From contig NZ_LMVC01000002.1 in assembly GCF_001510655.1 (NCBI RefSeq), positions 205,679 through 269,678 on the forward strand: 64,000 nucleotides of DNA, read 5' to 3'. Below, piece after piece: positions 1-8,625 of this stretch. This DNA comes from Fictibacillus sp. FJAT-27399. Lineage in GTDB: Bacteria > Bacillota > Bacilli > Bacillales > Fictibacillaceae. Under the pieces are notes generated by a model. The model had not been told where the DNA came from. It saw nothing but the letters and a program-made list of their open reading frames with translations, and did no database searches. A program made the translations under genes and the position numbers. The first letter of the stretch is position 1, and every line of letters begins with the position of its first letter.

Positions 1-2
1 GG

Positions 3-134
3 CGACCCGCTCCTTTTCCTTTGCCGATTAAAGCTCAAATCCAAAAAATTGCCAATGAATGCCAGACCATTAAACCTCAAGAGGCAGGTCGAAGAATAGC
101 GATCAAAAGGGGAAATGGGATCGGGAATGGTTAA
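3..134 (+). CDS. C-terminal fragment of an unrecognised protein (cut by window start)
   Basis: An open frame enters from the left edge and ends at a TAA at 132-134, giving 43 residues that are basic and end in Lys/Arg/Gly-rich sequence. I do not recognise the family. The composition could be real coding sequence, but the fragment is short and sits next to a repeat-rich, probably mobile-element-derived stretch, so it may be a relic. Nothing else of coding character is seen up to 590: that interval holds the iteron block, the left 35-bp repeat and a terminator. Confidence 0.25.
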   Translation, partial: RPAPFPLPIKAQIQKIANECQTIKPQEAGRRIAIKRGNGIGNG

Positions 135-280
135 AGCGGTGGATGCTAAACTGCTGGGGAGTAGCTTTAAAAAAAGAGAAAAAAGGGTAAAATGTGTTCC
201 GCACACAAGTTTTTTCTTGGGAACCACAGCCATAAAATAAATAAAGGTTTTTTACAACAAAGAAACAGAGATACATCGAC

Positions 281-440
281 GTGCCGATTTCGTGCCGGAT
301 TTGTGCCGATTGAACTTGAAAAACCTTAAAACGATATGAAAGCACAAAAACAAAAACGTTGATTTAACAAGGTTTTTAAAATAATATGAAACAGTATGAA
401 AATGCCAATTAATCAAATTCGAGATGGAAGGTTCTATCGG
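281..440 (+). repeat. Left att-like direct repeat with GTGCCGATT iterons
   Basis: Three close copies of GTGCCGATT (282-315) lie upstream of a 35-bp sequence at 406-440 that begins CAATTAATCAAATTC and ends GGTTCTATCGG. The 35 bp recur perfectly at 4045-4079, also preceded by GTGCCGATT iterons and an intermediate stretch of looser similarity (AACGTTGATTTA.CAAGGTTTTT). Arm-type iterons beside a core repeat are typical of tyrosine-recombinase attachment sites. That reading is inference, because no integrase gene is present. Confidence 0.6.
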
Positions 441-450
441 ATAAAGTCTT

Positions 451-483
451 AAAAGCCTTGGTATATATACCAAGGCTTTTTTA
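451..483 (+). terminator. Intrinsic terminator after left repeat
   Basis: AAAAGCCTTGGTA and its perfect complement flank a short loop and are followed by T residues. It sits 10 bp after the left 35-bp repeat, as another terminator does after the right repeat. Confidence 0.75.
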
Positions 484-589
484 TTCGATTCGAAGTATGA
501 TTTGCTCTCTAGTTTGTTTTATATTTCGATTTCAATTAAATCCAAGAAAGAGATTTATCTGGTATTAAGTAGAATTTTATAATTATGAA

Positions 590-2020
590 TCATGGAACAA
601 TTTCAAAAACAGTGCCTTGGTTAAAATCAGTCACTTTCATAGAGCCATAAACCCCTAAATATAGTCTGGTTTGATCCAGATTCGTTCCCAGATTAACAAA
701 ATAAGCTGATTGAGACCCAAAATTATAATCGGTTTTAATAACACTAAAATCATTTAGTTTACAATCTGTTTTTAACCTGGTATAAGCTAAAACCCCTCTA
801 ACATGAGAGTGAGATTCTTCTGCCCGGGCAAGATCGGTAAACACAACGCTTCCCATTAAATCGGGGATTCCATTCCCCATATAGGCTTGCACTCCTGTAA
901 GTGCAGTTCCTCCAAACTTATCGGGTCGGGGATCTTTATGAAAATAACAAGTTAAGGGCTGAAGACGCCTCACTGAAGTTTTTACTGCTTCATTGTAATA
1001 AGCCATTGTTTTCTCATCCAAAGTCGGATTTGCAGAGCAGCTTTTTATCATCGAAGCAGGAAAAGCACCTTCCCACCCTCGCCAGCCAAAGTTAATAAAT
1101 CCTTCTTGGTCAGGTTCAGAATTCATTAAAGAAGCTTGAATAAGCTGAGTAACCGGGATTGGTTTATAATCAACGAATGAAAAAATGGACTCTACCAAAT
1201 CCTGTCCGACATTTCCTGCATATTTGATATACTGATTATTAAACCTTTGAAATGAGATGCCTGGTATATTGCGAACCCCTTTGGCAATTACCGTAAGCGT
1301 TTCCTGAATAGGTGCGGGAAGTTCATTAAAACGTGTGACTACGGGTGGATTATAGGTAAATGTATTCTTAACTACATCAATTTCAATTATTTTACCGGCG
1401 ATTTCCATATCATCCTGGCTTAAATTAAATGGATCATTGCCTGATCCACCATCTCCGGTTGTTAAAACAAGTTTTCCTGTTTCAGGTGAAAAGTTTAAGC
1501 TATTGACACCATTATGATTAAAAAATGGTCTTCTTAAGTTAAGTAATGTCCTTCGTTTTTGAGGTTGACCATTCGATTGTAAAATCCATTCTTCAACGGT
1601 ATCAATATGATCATATTGAGTTTCTCTATTTATCCATCTTAGGTTTAAAGTTCTGGGATCACACGGGTTAGGCATAAAAGGTTCAGGAAGAGCACCTGGA
1701 CCTTGTGTTCCAGCTACTGAATAATGAAGATAAAACAAACCGTTATAATAAAATTCTGGATGAAACGCTAGACCTAGCAATCCCCGTTCATCATATCCAC
1801 TACCAGAAACACCTAGTTCAGAATCACCTAGTTTTATGATTCGCGGGCGAATATCTAAAAAAGTCCTTAAACTTGAGTTTCCTATGTAAAAGATCTCTCC
1901 TACCTGGGTTGCAATAAATAATCTTTCAATTGAGTCACCCGGAAGTATAGTTGTTTTCAAAACAGTGGGTAAATTTACCTTACTTACAATGGGCCGTAAA
2001 CTAACCTTAACTTTAATCAA
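590..2020 (-). CDS. PQQ-dependent sugar dehydrogenase-like (glucose/sorbosone dehydrogenase) beta-propeller protein
   Basis: A 476-residue protein of the GSDH/HHIP-like six-bladed propeller class. Visible hallmarks are ERGLLGLAFHPEF near residues 79-91, FNHNGVNSLNFSPETGKLVLTTGDGG around residues 167-192, and the C-terminal NLDQTRLYLGVYGSMK stretch. Family members oxidise sugars or aldehydes with PQQ at the cell surface, but the substrate cannot be read here. No signal peptide is seen, so export is uncertain, and several expected propeller loops are unusual. It is AT-richer than the downstream core genes and lies between the two 35-bp repeats, so it is probably acquired cargo. Start is the ATG at 2020, preceded by an AGAAGGAGTG ribosome-binding site. 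Confidence 0.7.
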   Translation of the reverse strand: MIKVKVSLRPIVSKVNLPTVLKTTILPGDSIERLFIATQVGEIFYIGNSSLRTFLDIRPRIIKLGDSELGVSGSGYDERGLLGLAFHPEFYYNGLFYLHYSVAGTQGPGALPEPFMPNPCDPRTLNLRWINRETQYDHIDTVEEWILQSNGQPQKRRTLLNLRRPFFNHNGVNSLNFSPETGKLVLTTGDGGSGNDPFNLSQDDMEIAGKIIEIDVVKNTFTYNPPVVTRFNELPAPIQETLTVIAKGVRNIPGISFQRFNNQYIKYAGNVGQDLVESIFSFVDYKPIPVTQLIQASLMNSEPDQEGFINFGWRGWEGAFPASMIKSCSANPTLDEKTMAYYNEAVKTSVRRLQPLTCYFHKDPRPDKFGGTALTGVQAYMGNGIPDLMGSVVFTDLARAEESHSHVRGVLAYTRLKTDCKLNDFSVIKTDYNFGSQSAYFVNLGTNLDQTRLYLGVYGSMKVTDFNQGTVFEIVP

Positions 2021-2164
2021 CTAACTACACTCCTTCTTATTCTATTCTTTTATAAGAATATGATTAGAATGTTCTATTAGTACAAAATTAGTGCCGGGGA
2101 ATCTAAAAGGCATTGCACCATTTTCCGCACCAGCGTACTTAAACTAAAGGGTTCTTTAATTTAG

Positions 2165-2362
2165 GATTCAGCTGCCTTTAGATGGTATGTCAACGGTATA
2201 AGAATAGATGTTTTTGGAAAACACGCACAGCAACTAAAAAAAACAAAGGGTGATCTAAAAACCGCCATCCAAAGTTATAACTTGGGTGATGGATTTATAG
2301 ATTACGTGAATCAAAGAGACGGTCATTACACCAAGGAACTTGCCATAAATTTAATTGTGTAA
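2165..2362 (+). pseudogene. C-terminal fragment of a lysozyme-like (CwlT N-domain type) protein
   Basis: About 65 codons are open from 2165 to a TAA at 2360-2362, with an in-frame TAG directly upstream (2162-2164) and no start codon or RBS. The peptide contains AIQSYNLGDGFIDYV, then a DGHYTKELA segment. This matches the end of the lysozyme-like domain found in conjugative-element hydrolases such as CwlT (pattern AYNFGxGFIDYV...G.YT.ELA). It is most simply a relic of the transfer module of an integrative element, consistent with the flanking att-like repeats. Confidence 0.55.
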
Positions 2363-2439
2363 ATAAGGATTGGAGTTATACGTTTTTAATTTGTTACATA
2401 GATATATTCAGATGTATTTCAAGTAAGAGGAGGGGTTCT

Positions 2440-2769
2440 GTGCACGAGCATGATATTGAACAAATAGAATGGAATGAAAGAGTTCTTCATCGACATCAAT
2501 ATGCCACGGAAACGACGATAAATAATGGACATTCGCACAACGTACAGGGAACAACAACACCAGTAAATAACACCATTACTCATGTTCATTACTATGAGGG
2601 AAAAACCACTTTTGCAAATGGGCATGTTCATGGGTTTTCAGGAGAGACGGGACCTGCTGTCCATCTGGGCGATGGGACACATTATCATGAGTTTTCTGGA
2701 ACAACCACCTTTAATAATGGACACGTACATTATTACTCGGGAAGGACAGGAAGGAACATAAACGCTTAA
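2440..2769 (+). CDS. YmaF-like His-rich repeat protein
   Basis: 109 residues with repeated (F/I)xNGHxH units (INNGHSHNV, FANGHVHGF, FNNGHVHYY) alternating with G(T/K)TT segments. This is the pattern of the YmaF family, whose function is unknown. The regular His spacing suggests metal binding or a beta-solenoid-like structure (inference). The GTG start at 2440 is chosen because a strong AGGAGGGG site lies at 2428-2435. It is cytoplasmic by sequence, with no signal peptide or TM segment. Confidence 0.7.
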   Translation: MHEHDIEQIEWNERVLHRHQYATETTINNGHSHNVQGTTTPVNNTITHVHYYEGKTTFANGHVHGFSGETGPAVHLGDGTHYHEFSGTTTFNNGHVHYYSGRTGRNINA

Positions 2770-3424
2770 ATTCTAAAATGTAAGAGGGTTGCAAAATCAC
2801 TGAGTGTTGAAATGTACTTATGAAACGTTGGAGAACTTATGCTTTAATGGCGGGTATAAAAGGCCCCAGAACGAGTTCTTACAAACCCTTCTGTTTTTCC
2901 TTTTATCGCTTCATTTATACCCGCAGCTTTTCTGCTCTTCAGGTTTGGGTTGTTCATTGTGGGAGTACATCAGTCAAACGGAATGGCAAATATCGTACCT
3001 GAACAACGCCATTTGCTATTTTGGGGTTATATCACTGAGTAGTTCTGTTCAACGTATTGTAGTGCTCGCAGGAAAAGATGACGGCATCCCCAATTTTGTG
3101 TTTCTCGGATTTCTATCATGATAGCCAAGATAATGGTTTCAAATGTTAAACGGACAGTATTTATTTCTTCCGCTCTAACACGTCATGTTCAAGCTTTACG
3201 AGCAATTAAACTGCCAAAAGGTAATAACGCTTTCTACAACGAAATATTGACCTTTTAAAATAGCTGCTGCCATATAATTTATTTTGCCTGATTGTATCGT
3301 TGCTCCACTTCTCTCCAATTCACGATTTGGATTGCAGGTAGTAGGCATGTTCCCGAACAACTAGAACAAGCAACGGAATAACATCCCATTGAGTCAGATT
3401 CTGATGCTTTTCAGCAGTAGGCAT
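2770..3424. other. Gene-poor stretch
   Basis: About 650 bases without a convincing gene. Short open frames exist on the + strand (2804-3121 and a 46-codon ATG frame at 3118-3258), but they lack good ribosome sites and recognisable motifs. It may be decayed coding sequence of the accessory island. Confidence 0.4.
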
Positions 3425-3459
3425 AAAAAATCGTGAGGCGTATACCTCACGATTTTTTT
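3425..3459. terminator. Bidirectional intrinsic terminator
   Basis: AAATCGTGAGG and CCTCACGATTT arms flank a 6-nt loop, with A-run on the left and T-run on the right. It overlaps the stop codon of the minus-strand small gene. Confidence 0.8.
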
Positions 3460-3628
3460 AAGCTCCGCTTTCCTTTGGATCACTCTTTGATTTACTACCC
3501 TTTTTAGAACGATATTCTTTTCCTTTGTTATCATTCCCACTCACAAACTCACTGCTAAATTCTTGATTGTATTGTGCTTGTGGTGAACCTTGGTTTTGGC
3601 TTCCTTTGCTGCCATTGCGACTTGTCAT
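3458..3628 (-). CDS. Small hydrophilic protein resembling gamma-type SASP
   Basis: 56 residues rich in Gln, Ser, Asn, Gly and Lys. The segment QAQYNQEFSSEFVSG resembles the repeated QxxxFxTEFASE unit of gamma-type small acid-soluble spore proteins, but only one copy is present and the C-terminus is Lys/Ser-rich. Start is the ATG at 3628, because AAAGGAGGG lies just upstream, inside a longer open frame. Family assignment is tentative. A spore role is inferred from the resemblance only. Confidence 0.45.
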   Translation of the reverse strand: MTSRNGSKGSQNQGSPQAQYNQEFSSEFVSGNDNKGKEYRSKKGSKSKSDPKESGA

Positions 3629-3927
3629 TTCATTCCCTCCTTTATTCAAAAACTTCCTTCTTAGTATTGCTTATACGTTGCCTTTTACTCTTTGTTCATT
3701 ATGAAGTAGAAAATTATATTGCTTGTTATTGGAGCCGGGATGGCTGATGCTCCTATCCCTTGAATGGCTCAAAAGATAATCCGTTTACCATTTCTTTTTC
3801 CTTAATTTATTTACATGAGTATGGTTTTAAAGGGATAATACATCTTCTAACTATCTTCCAAATCAACTTTATGTTAGTATAAATTCACTCAAAACATTAA
3901 TATAAATATGTTTTATTAGGTATTCTC

Positions 3928-4079
3928 GCGTGCCGATTTCGTGCCGATTGAGTTTGAAAAACTTGATACCGTTCTGAAAATGAAAAAGGGAAAAACGTTG
4001 ATTTATCAAGGTTTTTCCATCTCTTTAAAACATTTTGAAAACGGCAATTAATCAAATTCGAGATGGAAGGTTCTATCGG
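3928..4079 (+). repeat. Right att-like direct repeat with GTGCCGATT iterons
   Basis: Two GTGCCGATT iterons (3930-3950) precede the second perfect copy of the 35-bp repeat at 4045-4079. The stretch between iterons and core is alignable to the left copy but diverged. A terminator follows at 4095-4129, mirroring the left end. Confidence 0.6.
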
Positions 4080-4094
4080 CTAATATAGCAAATC

Positions 4095-4129
4095 AAAAGG
4101 CGAACGCCACTATGGGTTCGCTTTTTTTT
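4095..4129 (+). terminator. Intrinsic terminator after right repeat
   Basis: GCGAAC and GTTCGC arms followed by eight T residues. Confidence 0.7.
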
Positions 4130-4186
4130 ACATAATGAAATTTTGGGGAATAGAGAGAGTAACCATTCATAATGAGGAGAAGGACT

Positions 4187-5032
4187 ATGATACTGATTGG
4201 AGTAACGGGCTGGGGGGACCACCAGTCTTTATATCCGGAAGGGACGAAATCCACTGAAAAATTAAAGCTGTACAGCGGCTTTTTTCCGGTTGTGGAAGTT
4301 GATTCCTCCTTCTATGCCATCCAGCCGTTAAAAAATTATCAAAAATGGATAAAGGACACACCGGACCGTTTTTCGTTTATCATTAAAGCCTACCAAGGAA
4401 TGACGGGACATTCTCGTGGCAAGATACCTTTTGAATCGACAAAAGAAATGTTTGATTTATTTAAAGCTTCCATCCAGCCTGTGATCGAGTCAGGTAAGAT
4501 GAAGGCAGTGCTTTTTCAGTATCCGCCTTGGTTTGAATGCAATAAGGAAAGTGTACAGATGCTGAGGTTTACGAGGGAAATGATGGAGGGCATCCCGGTT
4601 GCTCTTGAATTTCGCCATCAATCATGGTTTATGCCTGAAATGAGAGAAAAGACGGTGGAGTTTATGATAGAAGAACGCTGGATTCATACGATTTGTGATG
4701 AACCTCAAGCGGGCCAGGGATCGGTCCCTGCTGTAATCGAACCAACGTCTTCAGCGCTTACCATCATTCGAATGCATGGAAGGAATGTTCATGGCTGGAA
4801 CAATCACGGCCAGGAAAACTGGAGAGAAGTTCGGTATTTATATCGGTACAATGATAAAGAACTTGCTGAATGGAAGCAGCATGTTGAAAAATTGAGTGAA
4901 AAGTCTAAGGAGATCGTCATATTGTTCAACAACAATTCTGGAGGCGATGCTGCAGATAACGCCAGGAAGTTTATCGATATGCTGAGCCTTGATTATGAAG
5001 GGCTATCTCCGAGACAGCTTGATTTGTTTTAA
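4187..5032 (+). CDS. yunF: DUF72 family protein (YunF/YecE-like)
   Basis: 281-residue TIM-barrel-type DUF72 protein. Hallmarks are IGVTGWGDH at the N-terminus, FFPVVEVDSSFYAIQP, FIIKAYQGMTGH, VPVALEFRHQSW and the late VILFNNNSGGDAADNA motif. The biochemical function of the family is not established. The ATG at 4187 is preferred over the ATG at 4172, because the GAGGAGAAGG ribosome site falls between them. The same family sits next to yunD and yunC in B. subtilis, supporting orthology. Confidence 0.85.
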   Translation: MILIGVTGWGDHQSLYPEGTKSTEKLKLYSGFFPVVEVDSSFYAIQPLKNYQKWIKDTPDRFSFIIKAYQGMTGHSRGKIPFESTKEMFDLFKASIQPVIESGKMKAVLFQYPPWFECNKESVQMLRFTREMMEGIPVALEFRHQSWFMPEMREKTVEFMIEERWIHTICDEPQAGQGSVPAVIEPTSSALTIIRMHGRNVHGWNNHGQENWREVRYLYRYNDKELAEWKQHVEKLSEKSKEIVILFNNNSGGDAADNARKFIDMLSLDYEGLSPRQLDLF

Positions 5033-5160
5033 AAAGGGGTGGCACAACGCCATTTGGTTTATACTGATTAGTAACAGTCATTCGATTTCATAGTGAAAAT
5101 GACGCATGAAATGGCCTGCTGCTGATAATTAGGGCAGGTTCTTAAGGTTCAGGGGGCAAT

Positions 5161-6558
5161 ATGCTAAATACTTTAAAAATTTATCACACCAATGATGTAC
5201 ACAGCCATTTTGAATATTGGCCGCGTATCGTAAAGCAGATAAAAACAGGCAGGGCAGAATTTCCCGCAAAAGGACAGTCCTTGCTTTATTTTGATTGCGG
5301 GGATTTTATGGACCGTGCCAATTCGCTGACAGAAGGAACGCTTGGACAAGGGAATACGCTCCTTCTTAATCAGGCTGGTGCAGATGCGGTAACTATCGGA
5401 AATAATGAGGGAATCACACTTACAAAAGAGGAACTTTATTCTCTTTATACCGAAGCTGATTTTCCGGTACTGGCAGCAAACCTTTTTAATGAAGAGGGAG
5501 AACGCCCTCATTGGGCAAAAATTTCTGAAGTGTTCACGACAGAGGATGGAATTCGAATAGGGGTTACGGGAGCCACGGTAGCTTTTCAGGCTTTTTATCA
5601 CTCTTTAGGGTGGCGGGTGGAAGATCCGTTCAAGATTCTGCCTGAGATTATCGCTGATTTGAAAAACAGCTGTGATCTTGTCATTGTACTCTCGCATCTA
5701 GGATTAAACTTTGATGAAAGAATGGCCCAGGAAATAAGCGGAATTGACCTTATCCTCGGTGCCCATACACACCATGTGCTCCCAGAAGGAAAAAGGATAA
5801 ATAGTACTTTGATCGCTCAAACCGGAAAATTCGGTCAGTATCTTGGTGAAATCAATATTCAGTATGATGCATCCACAAAAAAAATTGCATCAAAACAAGC
5901 AAGGCTGATTGAACTGACAGATATAGCAGAGGACAATCAAGGTGCCGAGCTTCTGGATGAACTGAAACAAAAAGGAGAAAAAGTCCTGGAGAGGGAAGTA
6001 GCCGTATTAAGCGAACCTCTTCATGTTTCATGGTATGAGCCATCACCTTTTGCACAGCTGATGGCGGACGCACTTAAAGAGTGGTGCAAGACCTCCTATT
6101 CCATGGTTAATTCGGGAACACTTCTGGAAAGTCTGCCTGCTGGCCCTGTCACAAAAGGAGATCTGCATCGGATTTGTCCACATCCGATTAATCCGTGCAT
6201 TGTCGATCTGACTGGTGATGAGATCAAGGAAATTGTCCATGCGGGTTTAAGCCGTGAGATGATCCATAAAGAGGTTAAGGGATTCGGATTCAGAGGAAAG
6301 GTCATGGGCCGTATGGCGTTTTCAGGCATCACAGTGGAAGAAGCGGTACTTGAAGATCAGCAGTCTCATGTTAAAAACATTTGGCTGAATGGTGAACCTG
6401 TAATAGATGGGGGGATATACAAGGTTGCCGTCATTGATATGTTTACGTTCGGCAAGCTTTATCCAGCGATCGCAAGAAACAAAACAAAAACATTTATGCT
6501 GCCTGAAACACTTCGTGATCTGCTCGAATGGAAGCTTAAGAAGATGAATGGGCAGTAG
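5161..6558 (+). CDS. yunD: Bifunctional metallophosphatase/5'-nucleotidase (YunD)
   Basis: 465 residues with the UshA-type two-domain layout. The N-terminal dimetal domain has HTNDVHSHFE, DCGDFMDR, GNNEG, SHLG and GAHTHH. The C-terminal 5'-nucleotidase domain has the MVNSGTLLE and ICPHP region. Members hydrolyse nucleotides or UDP-sugars. No signal peptide is present, so a cytoplasmic phosphoesterase is likely. ATG at 5161 follows AGGGGGCAAT. The C-terminal codons run straight up to the yunC leader, about 57 bp away, suggesting co-transcription. Confidence 0.85.
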   Translation: MLNTLKIYHTNDVHSHFEYWPRIVKQIKTGRAEFPAKGQSLLYFDCGDFMDRANSLTEGTLGQGNTLLLNQAGADAVTIGNNEGITLTKEELYSLYTEADFPVLAANLFNEEGERPHWAKISEVFTTEDGIRIGVTGATVAFQAFYHSLGWRVEDPFKILPEIIADLKNSCDLVIVLSHLGLNFDERMAQEISGIDLILGAHTHHVLPEGKRINSTLIAQTGKFGQYLGEINIQYDASTKKIASKQARLIELTDIAEDNQGAELLDELKQKGEKVLEREVAVLSEPLHVSWYEPSPFAQLMADALKEWCKTSYSMVNSGTLLESLPAGPVTKGDLHRICPHPINPCIVDLTGDEIKEIVHAGLSREMIHKEVKGFGFRGKVMGRMAFSGITVEEAVLEDQQSHVKNIWLNGEPVIDGGIYKVAVIDMFTFGKLYPAIARNKTKTFMLPETLRDLLEWKLKKMNGQ

Positions 6559-6614
6559 TGGACGCACTCTTTCCCCTCTTGTACATACCATATAGGAGGA
6601 AAGGGGGGGAAAGC

Positions 6615-6917
6615 ATGATTGAATTAAACCCGGTAATCATTGACGGCCACCCATTTACAGCGGTAACCGTCCAGCTGCCGAAAACAAGCCTGCTTGCCGT
6701 GTATAATGACAAAGGGTATATCATGTGCGGGGCTTTGGATGTCGCCCTCTTGAATGAAAAGCTCTCAGACCGAAAAATTATTGCAGGCCGAGCAGTAGGT
6801 GTACGAACCATAGATCAACTGATTAATGCGCCGCTGGAATCCATTACAACAGAAGCATATGCCATTGGGATCGAGGCAGGAATGTCCGGAAGGGATGCCT
6901 TGCTGAAGATGGTATAA
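6615..6917 (+). CDS. yunC: YunC family protein (DUF1805)
   Basis: 100 residues, the usual size for YunC. It contains GYIMCGALDVALLN and a conserved GRAVGVRTIDQLI segment; the C-terminus has EAGMSGRDALLKM. Function is unknown. The ATG at 6615 is selected because a very strong AGGAGGAAAGGGGGG region precedes it. An upstream in-frame start would overlap yunD. It sits immediately behind yunD, as in B. subtilis. Confidence 0.85.
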   Translation: MIELNPVIIDGHPFTAVTVQLPKTSLLAVYNDKGYIMCGALDVALLNEKLSDRKIIAGRAVGVRTIDQLINAPLESITTEAYAIGIEAGMSGRDALLKMV

Positions 6918-6920
6918 AGA

Positions 6921-6954
6921 AAAACTGTACTCCATCCCTGGGTACAGTTTTTTA
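6921..6954. terminator. Terminator between yunC and the convergent small gene
   Basis: AAAACTGTAC and GTACAGTTTT arms, with A- and T-runs usable from both sides. Confidence 0.8.
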
Positions 6955-7134
6955 GATTTTATAACGGTCCCTCATAAGCTTAAGCGAGATGAGGTTAAAG
7001 CAGAGAACTCCGCTCATGATCTGAATGCGCTTTGTATTGCTCGTCAGAATGTATACTAATAATAGGTAGATTCCGCTTACAAAAAAGGCGATTTGCAAGT
7101 AATACATCCACTGTAAAAGCCTTCTGAAATCCAA
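6952..7134 (-). CDS. Small two-TM membrane protein
   Basis: 60 residues with hydrophobic helices at roughly residues 12-30 and 39-52 and a basic end (LMRDRYKI). I do not recognise the family. TTG at 7134 is preferred because the GGGGGG ribosome site abuts the ATG at 7140 with no spacer, but either start is possible. It converges on yunC and is divergent from thyA, so it is likely a single-gene unit. Confidence 0.55.
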   Translation of the reverse strand: MDFRRLLQWMYYLQIAFFVSGIYLLLVYILTSNTKRIQIMSGVLCFNLISLKLMRDRYKI

Positions 7135-7311
7135 GGTCATCCCCCCTGTATTTCAATACCAAGTTAACTCCACATTCAGTATAACAATGATATGAAGAAA
7201 ATGGATAAATTTTTTATAATTGTAATTAAATTGAGACAAACTTTTCCGGCTAGAAACACCGAACCATTTAGTGTAGGATAGTAGTAACGAAAAGAGAGGT
7301 GTTCGGCTGAA

Positions 7312-8106
7312 ATGAAACAATATTTGAATCTGCTTCAAGATACCCTTGAAAATGGGACAAGAAAAGAAGACCGTACAGGAACAGGAACGATCTCTGTTTT
7401 TGGAAGGCAAATGCGATATAACCTTGAAGAGGGATTTCCGGTAGTGACCACGAAAAAACTTCATTTGCGGTCCATTATTCATGAGCTTCTCTGGTTTCTA
7501 AAAGGAGACACGAACATAGGCTACCTTCATGAAAACGGAGTGTCAATCTGGGATGAATGGGCAGACGAAAATGGTGATCTGGGACCGGTTTACGGCCATC
7601 AGTGGCGTTCATGGCAGACTCCAAGCGGCGAAACGATCGACCAAATTTCCAATCTCATTCACGATATTAAGCATAATCCCGATTCCAGAAGGCTTTTGGT
7701 TTCGGCATGGAATCCTTCCGATGTTCCAAAAATGGCTCTTCCGCCATGTCATACCCTTTTTCAATTTTATGTTGCTGACGGAAAATTATCCTGCCAGCTT
7801 TATCAGCGTTCAGCGGATCTTTTTCTAGGCGTTCCGTTTAACATTGCATCGTATGCGCTGTTAACCCTGATGATTGCTCAAGTATGCGGCCTGAAGCCAG
7901 GCGAATTTATACATACGGTCGGTGATGCTCATATCTATTTGAATCATTTGGATCAGGTGAAACTGCAGCTGACAAGAGAGCCTAAACCGCTGCCCTTGAT
8001 GAAGATAAATCCAGAAGTGGCTTCTATCTTTGATTTTAAATATGAGGATTTTGAGCTCGTGAATTATGAGCACCATCCGAGGATTAAGGGCGAGGTATCA
8101 GTATGA
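7312..8106 (+). CDS. thyA: Thymidylate synthase
   Basis: 264 residues, the compact bacterial ThyA length. It converts dUMP to dTMP using methylene-tetrahydrofolate. Key signatures are RTGTGT near the N-terminus, WDEWAD, the catalytic [11 protein letters not shown] segment, [15 protein letters not shown] and HIYLNH. It overlaps dfrA by 4 bp (ATGA), coupling dTMP synthesis to regeneration of the dihydrofolate produced. This matches the thyB-dfrA pair of B. subtilis. Confidence 0.97.
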   Translation: MKQYLNLLQDTLENGTRKEDRTGTGTISVFGRQMRYNLEEGFPVVTTKKLHLRSIIHELLWFLKGDTNIGYLHENGVSIWDEWADENGDLGPVYGHQWRSWQTPSGETIDQISNLIHDIKHNPDSRRLLVSAWNPSDVPKMALPPCHTLFQFYVADGKLSCQLYQRSADLFLGVPFNIASYALLTLMIAQVCGLKPGEFIHTVGDAHIYLNHLDQVKLQLTREPKPLPLMKINPEVASIFDFKYEDFELVNYEHHPRIKGEVSV

Positions 8107-8579
8107 TTTCTTATGTGTTCGCTATGGACGAGAACCGATTGATCGGTGATCGCAATGGCCTCCCTTGGCACCTCCCGGCTGATCTGCGGCACTTTAAAAG
8201 AGTAACGATGAAAAAGCCGATCGTTATGGGCCGCAAAACGTTTCAATCCATAGGAAAACCGCTTCCGGGCCGTGAAAATATCATCCTGACGAGAGATGAA
8301 TCATTTCAAGCGGAAGGCTGCACTGTCATTCATTCGATAGACCAGGCACTGGAGCGGCCGGAAGAAGAAGTATGTGTCATTGGCGGTGCGGAAGTTTTTT
8401 CATTGTTTATGCCGCATGTCCAACGGATGTATATCACGAAGATTAACGAAAGCTTTCATGGTGACACATGTTTTCCTGAATATGATGAATCCGAATGGAA
8501 GCTGGTTTCCGAAACACCGGGAATTGTAGACGAAAAAAATAAATATTCCCATGATTTTCTTGTGATCGAAAAAATATAG
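8103..8579 (+). CDS. dfrA: Dihydrofolate reductase
   Basis: 158 residues. It reduces dihydrofolate to tetrahydrofolate with NADPH. Visible motifs are [21 protein letters not shown] (active-site loop with the catalytic Asp in LPADL), [21 protein letters not shown] and CVIGGAEVF. It is translationally coupled to thyA and ended by a strong terminator at 8588-8624. Confidence 0.96.
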   Translation: MISYVFAMDENRLIGDRNGLPWHLPADLRHFKRVTMKKPIVMGRKTFQSIGKPLPGRENIILTRDESFQAEGCTVIHSIDQALERPEEEVCVIGGAEVFSLFMPHVQRMYITKINESFHGDTCFPEYDESEWKLVSETPGIVDEKNKYSHDFLVIEKI

Positions 8580-8587
8580 CAATATGC

Positions 8588-8624
8588 AAAAGCCACCCGT
8601 TTTATACCCACGGGTGGCTTTTTT
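8588..8624. terminator. Terminator between dfrA and lytH
   Basis: AAAAGCCACCCGT and ACGGGTGGCTTTT arms with flanking A and T runs. It serves both converging genes. Confidence 0.9.
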
Positions 8625-8625
8625 A

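Noticed and set aside
406..440. Idea that the 35-bp direct repeat is the 3' end of a tRNA or tmRNA gene
   Set aside because: No cloverleaf, T-arm consensus or ssrA 3' end could be read around either copy.
2804..3121. 105-codon and 60-codon plus-strand frames
   Set aside because: No ribosome site, overlapping frames and no motif; probably non-coding or decayed.
5173..5601. 142-codon open frame on the minus strand inside yunD
   Set aside because: Antisense shadow of a clear metallophosphatase gene; no ribosome site and no recognisable domain.
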